NCBI GenBank assembly: GCA_003554685.1
Contig: PWHA01000212.1
Location: 1-8,549 of the forward strand
DNA length: 8,549 nt
Reading direction: 5' to 3'
Source: Halanaerobiaceae bacterium
Lineage (GTDB): Bacteria; Bacillota; Halanaerobiia; Halanaerobiales; Halarsenatibacteraceae
The notes under the pieces are model-generated. The model made no database searches. It had not been told where the DNA came from and was given only the letters and a program-made list of their open reading frames with translations. The translations under genes and the position numbers were made by a program. Positions 5,874 to 8,549 of the stretch are shown in pieces; the stretch's first letter is position 1; each line of letters begins with the position of its first letter.

Positions 5874-6764
5874 ATGACGGTATTAAAAAATATACTTTTA
5901 TTAATATTTGTTATTGTAACTGCTGTAGTTATCCTGAATATTTTACAGATTTTAAAATCTTATTTTTCCCCGAAAAAATATTTTGAAAGGAAATTTATGG
6001 CGCACAAAAACAAACCCATGATTTTTGGTCACAGAGGAGATTCAGTTAATTTCCCCGAAAACACAATTGAAGCTTTAATTAGTGCTTTAGAAAAAGGTGC
6101 GGATGGTTTGGAGCTCGATGTCAGACTTTCCGCTGACCAAGAAATTTTAGTTTACCATGATGATACTCTGGAACGTTTGACTGAGGGACAGGGAAGGGTT
6201 AATAATCTACTTTTATCTGATTTAAAAGAACTGGATGCAGGATATAAATTTCAGAAAGATAAACAATTTCCCTTCCGGGGAGAGGGAATTTCGATACCAA
6301 CCCTGAGGGAGGTGCTTTCTGAACTGCCTGAAGCTCCTCTTATTATAGAATTAAAGGAAGATAAGGATATACTTGTCACTAACCTGGTGGAAACTCTGAA
6401 ATCTTTTTCAGCTGAAGACAGAGTATTACTGGGAGGATTCAATTATAATATTGTTGAACAGATACGCAACAAAATGCCTCAGGTACCAACTGCTGCAACA
6501 AAAAAAGAGGCTCTTGTTTTTTATGTCTTATCTCATCTGGGAATCGCCGGCTGGCTGGGCTGGAAATTTGAGGCCTTATCCCTGCCCACCCATTATTTGG
6601 GACTGCCAGTTTTAACTCCTTTTTTCAGAGCAGCCGCCCGGGCTGCCGGACTTAAGCTATATATCTGGACTGTCAATGATTTTGATGAGTTTCAACGGCT
6701 GGCAAAAATGGGGGTTCACGGGATTTTGACTGATTATCCAGGGGGAATGGCTAAAAGGTTTTGA
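5874..6764 (+). CDS. Membrane-anchored glycerophosphodiester phosphodiesterase
   Basis: The 296-residue protein has one N-terminal membrane helix (about residues 5-27) followed by a GDPD TIM-barrel domain (about 49-296). Family knowledge: these enzymes hydrolyse glycerophosphodiesters to glycerol-3-phosphate and an alcohol in a metal-dependent reaction. Catalytic and metal motifs seen are HRGDSVNFPENT (53-64, with catalytic H53 and R54), ELDV (80-83), the second catalytic HDD (95-97), IPTLREVL (141-148), IELK (158-161), IWTVND (264-269) and LTDYP (285-289). All key residues appear present, so it is expected to be active. The uncleaved-looking helix, with basic residues after it, suggests anchoring in the cytoplasmic membrane; which side the domain faces is not settled. 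It probably forms an operon with the 56-residue membrane protein. Substrates may be phospholipid head-group breakdown products. Confidence 0.93.
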   Translation: MTVLKNILLLIFVIVTAVVILNILQILKSYFSPKKYFERKFMAHKNKPMIFGHRGDSVNFPENTIEALISALEKGADGLELDVRLSADQEILVYHDDTLERLTEGQGRVNNLLLSDLKELDAGYKFQKDKQFPFRGEGISIPTLREVLSELPEAPLIIELKEDKDILVTNLVETLKSFSAEDRVLLGGFNYNIVEQIRNKMPQVPTAATKKEALVFYVLSHLGIAGWLGWKFEALSLPTHYLGLPVLTPFFRAAARAAGLKLYIWTVNDFDEFQRLAKMGVHGILTDYPGGMAKRF

Positions 6765-6770
6765 CGGGAT

Positions 6771-6799
6771 TTGCATTTTAATTCCTTCTTTGTTAAAAT
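6771..6799 (+). promoter_or_regulatory. Sigma-A type promoter for the zinc-ribbon gene
   Basis: TTGCAT (6771-6776) and TAAAAT (6794-6799) are 17 bp apart, with an extended TGT (6791-6793) before the -10. It starts seven bases after the phosphodiesterase stop; transcription would begin near 6806, about 40 nt before the ATG at 6846. Confidence 0.72.
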
Positions 6800-6845
6800 A
6801 GCCGGAGTGCAAAATAAGTCTAGTTTAACAACAGGAGGGATTATC

Positions 6846-7001
6846 ATGTTAAAGACAAACAAAAATATCTGTCAGCATTGTGGACAGTTAAACTGGTCTG
6901 GTCAGGAGTTCTGCTCAAGATGCAGCGGCCAGATATATGAAAATTGCTGGGCCGATCAGGCAAAAGTAAATTTTGAAATGTTTTATAATATCTTTTCCTG
7001 A
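6846..7001 (+). CDS. Small zinc-ribbon protein, 51 residues
   Basis: The ATG at 6846 has a strong SD, AGGAGGG (6833-6839), six bases upstream, and its own promoter. A longer in-frame start at 6771 would fall in the -35 element and is rejected. The protein has two CxxC knuckles, CQHC (C9, C12) and CSRC (C23, C26), ten residues apart. This is the spacing of a zinc ribbon such as one half of a double zinc ribbon. A further cysteine lies at 34. The C-terminal part (VNFEMFYNIFS) is aromatic and may be a short interaction helix. No enzyme domain is attached. A role in binding protein or nucleic acid is plausible but not shown. It is convergent with wrbA and shares a terminator with it. Confidence 0.75.
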   Translation: MLKTNKNICQHCGQLNWSGQEFCSRCSGQIYENCWADQAKVNFEMFYNIFS

Positions 7002-7048
7002 AGCAGGCAATTATAATAAGCATAATGTTTGGAATTTATGGAATTAAG

Positions 7049-7074
7049 AAACCCCGGCCATGCTGCCGGGGTTT
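7049..7074. terminator. Bidirectional terminator between the zinc-ribbon gene and wrbA
   Basis: A perfect 10-bp stem pairs AAACCCCGGC (7049-7058) with GCCGGGGTTT (7065-7074) around the loop CATGCT. Short T-rich tails follow on both strands, so it probably serves the two converging genes. Confidence 0.85.
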
Positions 7075-7135
7075 CATATTTGCCAGTAACTTTTCTGGCC
7101 TGATTTTTACTTCATTATATATTTCTGTTTGAGAG

Positions 7136-7762
7136 CTAATCCAGATCTTTAATTTTACTGGCTACCCGGGCCACCCGCCGGGCAAGTCTGCCTGCCATGG
7201 TGAGATCTTCTTCAGCTGGCATCATGCTGCCATCTGAACCTGCTATTGTTGAAGGACCGTAAGGGGATCCTCCAATTAGCTTATCAGAAAACATTTCCTG
7301 ATTTTCACCATAGGGAGAGCCTACAAAAATCATTCCCAGATGGAGTAGCGGAATTAAAGAAGTCAGTATAGTGCTTTCCTGACCACCATGGGCAGTATTG
7401 GAGCTGCTCATTATCCCGGTTGCCTTGCCTTCCAGCTTACCCTCTGCCCACAGGCTGCCGGCAGTATCAATAAATTGTTTAACCTGAGCAGGCATGTTAC
7501 CAAATCTGGTGGGAATCCCCCAGATAATTCCATCGGCCCAGACTAGATCATCATGAGTGGCTTCGGGAATATCCTTTTGAGCTTCCCTGGCTTTTACATA
7601 TGCCTCCTGGGAAGACATGCCTTTTCGAGCCTGTTCCAGTTCGGGAATTTTCTTTAGTTTAACTTCATAATTTTCTTTATCCCGGACTGCATCAGCCGCT
7701 GCCCGAGCCATTTTAAACATATGTCCGTAAGAGCTGTAATAAATCACTAAAAGTTTAGTCAT
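7136..7762 (-). CDS. wrbA: WrbA-type NAD(P)H:quinone oxidoreductase (flavodoxin-like)
   Basis: The 208-residue protein is a normal-length member of the WrbA/type IV NAD(P)H:quinone oxidoreductase family. These are FMN-binding, often tetrameric cytoplasmic enzymes that reduce quinones by two electrons and help against oxidative stress. The FMN phosphate loop is seen near the N-terminus (IYYSSYGHMFKMA, about 7-19), the second flavin loop as GIPTRFGNMPAQ (82-93), and the characteristic C-terminal part as GGQEST (126-131) and GGSPYGPSTIAG (164-175). The start is ATG (7760-7762 on the complement) with the SD GAGGAGGT (complement of 7769-7776). It is transcribed alone from a near-consensus promoter and ends at the shared terminator. 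Alternative flavodoxin-fold roles exist, but the motif match is strong. Confidence 0.93.
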   Translation of the reverse strand: MTKLLVIYYSSYGHMFKMARAAADAVRDKENYEVKLKKIPELEQARKGMSSQEAYVKAREAQKDIPEATHDDLVWADGIIWGIPTRFGNMPAQVKQFIDTAGSLWAEGKLEGKATGIMSSSNTAHGGQESTILTSLIPLLHLGMIFVGSPYGENQEMFSDKLIGGSPYGPSTIAGSDGSMMPAEEDLTMAGRLARRVARVASKIKDLD

Positions 7763-7829
7763 GGTATTACCTCCTCTTCAGGTTATGATTGGATTTATTT
7801 AATTAAATTTGAAAATATTTTCTAGGTAA

Positions 7830-7858
7830 ATCATAGCAATTTATTATACATTTGTCAA
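7830..7858 (-). promoter_or_regulatory. Near-consensus sigma-A promoter of wrbA
   Basis: On the complement, a perfect -35 TTGACA (7853-7858) is followed after 17 bp by TATGAT (7830-7835). Transcription would begin near 7823, giving a leader of about 60 nt that carries two 12-bp palindromes (7811-7822 and 7797-7808). Confidence 0.8.
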
Positions 7859-8009
7859 ATTTGGTTAAATACAACTAATGGTTAATAAATAAACGGGATT
7901 GGTCTGATTATTTTTGAATTTTTCTGATGATATTCTTGTTTTATCTTTTATTAATCACTGTAAGCTTTTCTAATTATTTATTTTTTATTAATTGCAAAAT
8001 TTCTTTTAG

Positions 8010-8033
8010 AAGTATAGAGAAAAGTATAGAGAA
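8010..8033. repeat. 12-bp tandem duplication
   Basis: AAGTATAGAGAA occurs twice in direct succession (8010-8021 and 8022-8033), about 70 bp upstream of the MATE -35 element. Whether it is a protein site or simple slippage is unclear. Confidence 0.85.
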
Positions 8034-8102
8034 ATAAGACAATATTACAATATTTGAAGGAAATGCCTGCAATATAGATAAGTAATTATAGAGGGACTTT
8101 TC

Positions 8103-8131
8103 TTGACAGATATAACTTATATCTTTATAAT
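8103..8131 (+). promoter_or_regulatory. Perfect-consensus sigma-A promoter of the MATE gene
   Basis: TTGACA (8103-8108) and TATAAT (8126-8131) both match consensus exactly with the ideal 17-bp spacing. Transcription would start near 8138 and leave a leader of about 170 nt. So strong a promoter in front of an efflux pump implies that it is normally repressed. Confidence 0.87.
8108..8124. promoter_or_regulatory. 17-bp palindromic operator between -35 and -10
   Basis: AGATATAACTTATATCT has two perfect 8-bp arms around a central C and fills the gap between the -35 and -10 elements. A dimeric repressor bound here would block RNA polymerase. The position and symmetry suit TetR-, MarR- or similar regulators; the protein is not identified in the window. 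Confidence 0.7.
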
Positions 8132-8220
8132 GGTTATCAATGAATATATAAATATCTTTATATTAACAAGATAAATCTTTAGTTATTTTACTTATTTTTT
8201 TGTATTTTTCCGTCAGAATT

Positions 8221-8253
8221 TTAATTTTTTAAAAAGAAGCAGCTAAAAATTAA
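8221..8253 (+). other. AU-rich hairpin in the MATE leader
   Basis: TTAATTTTT (8221-8229) is a perfect complement of AAAAATTAA (8245-8253), with a 15-nt loop holding AGAAGCAGCT. The stem is all A-U and would be weak. A direct repeat of ATTAATC plus (G)AGCA follows. No known riboswitch class was recognised. Confidence 0.35.
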
Positions 8254-8309
8254 TCAGCAATTAATCGAGCAGTTTTTATATTATTTTTCTTTCTGGAAGG
8301 GTGGAGCTG

Positions 8310-8549
8310 GTGAAGGCAATTGAAAACAGTAAACAGGAAATTATTAATCAACCTCTTTTACCTACTCTGCTTAAACTGTCCTGGCCCATAATTATCGGCC
8401 AGGGAATGCATCTAATGTATCAGCTGGCTGACACCTTTTGGGTTGGCAGACTGGGCCCGGAAAACCTGGCAGCGATCTCACTGGCCTTCCCCCTACTTTT
8501 CATTGTCTACTCCATGGGAGCAGGTTTTTCTATTGCCGGGGTTGCTTTG
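8310..8549 (+). CDS. MATE-family efflux transporter, 5' part
   Basis: The first 80 codons are visible and the frame is open to the window end. The start is GTG 8310, after the SD AAGGGTGG (8297-8304); another in-frame GTG at 8301 lies inside the SD. The protein begins with a polar KAIENSKQEIINQP segment, then the first membrane helix (LLKLSWPIIIGQGMHLMY). Next comes the typical MATE stretch LADTFWVGRLGPENLAAISLAFPLLF, followed by IVYSMGAGFSIAGVAL. MATE proteins export cationic drugs and other organic compounds using H+ or Na+ gradients; the substrate here is unknown. Full-length members have about 450 residues, so most of the gene lies beyond the window. Regulation by a repressor is inferred from the palindrome inside its promoter. 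Confidence 0.9.
   Translation, partial: MKAIENSKQEIINQPLLPTLLKLSWPIIIGQGMHLMYQLADTFWVGRLGPENLAAISLAFPLLFIVYSMGAGFSIAGVAL

Larger units (their letters stand above)
7763..8309. other. 547-bp divergent AT-rich spacer between wrbA and the MATE gene
   Basis: The spacer holds the wrbA promoter and leader at its left. In the middle are a 12-bp tandem repeat (8010-8033) and an 8-bp tandem repeat, ACAATATT (8039-8054). To the right are the MATE promoter with its operator and a leader of about 170 nt. The only notable frame (7927-8037, 36 hydrophobic codons) has no SD and is not called. No RNA gene was recognised. Confidence 0.6.

Noticed and set aside
6771..6845. Longer N-terminus for the zinc-ribbon protein, starting at TTG 6771
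   Set aside because: This TTG is part of the -35 element, and the strong SD and ATG at 6846 define the start.
7927..8037. 36-codon hydrophobic frame ending in a SIEK-SIEK repeat, similar in style to small toxic peptides
   Set aside because: No SD precedes the ATG, and T-rich DNA readily gives hydrophobic frames; the repeat comes from the 12-bp tandem duplication.

Overview
The window looks like chromosomal DNA of a low-GC, probably anaerobic Firmicute. Intergenic spacers are strongly A+T-rich, Shine-Dalgarno (SD) sites are strong (AGGAGG type), GTG and TTG starts are used, and several sigma-A promoters with 17-bp spacers can be read directly. A Clostridia or Halanaerobiales-type host would fit, but the lineage is inference; there is no rRNA or other marker gene here. 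No tRNA, rRNA, CRISPR array, insertion sequence or prophage gene was seen.

Left part (1-3301), all on the + strand: the 3' end of an FAD-linked D-lactate/glycolate dehydrogenase, a hairpin terminator, a nickel-pincer lactate racemase (larA) with its catalytic residues intact, and a cytoplasmic YVTN/NHL-like beta-propeller. The dehydrogenase-racemase pair resembles the lactate-oxidation clusters of anaerobes such as the lctBCDEF locus of Acetobacterium woodii. The racemase would interconvert L- and D-lactate so that both isomers reach the flavin dehydrogenase.

Middle part (3302-5564): a 350-bp AT-rich spacer, a 63-residue AbrB/MazE-like swapped-hairpin protein with a TTG start, a clear terminator, a 10-helix EamA-type drug/metabolite transporter with its own extended -10 promoter, and an unrecognised 75-residue protein beginning Met-Cys-Gly. 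The latter is followed by a 115-nt untranslated stretch ending in a GC-rich terminator that has a competing alternative pairing.

Right part (5587-8549): a promoter followed by a 56-residue hydrophobic protein and a membrane-anchored glycerophosphodiester phosphodiesterase, probably one operon; a 51-residue zinc-ribbon protein with its own promoter; a bidirectional terminator; a WrbA-type flavoprotein on the - strand; a 547-bp AT-rich divergent spacer; and the 5' end of a MATE-family efflux transporter. The MATE promoter is a perfect consensus (TTGACA-17-TATAAT) with a 17-bp palindrome filling the gap between -35 and -10, so it is probably shut by a repressor not encoded in this window.

Most of the window is ordinary metabolic and transport content. 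The parts most worth following up are the operator at the MATE promoter, the small unannotated proteins, and the structured leader and trailer RNAs.
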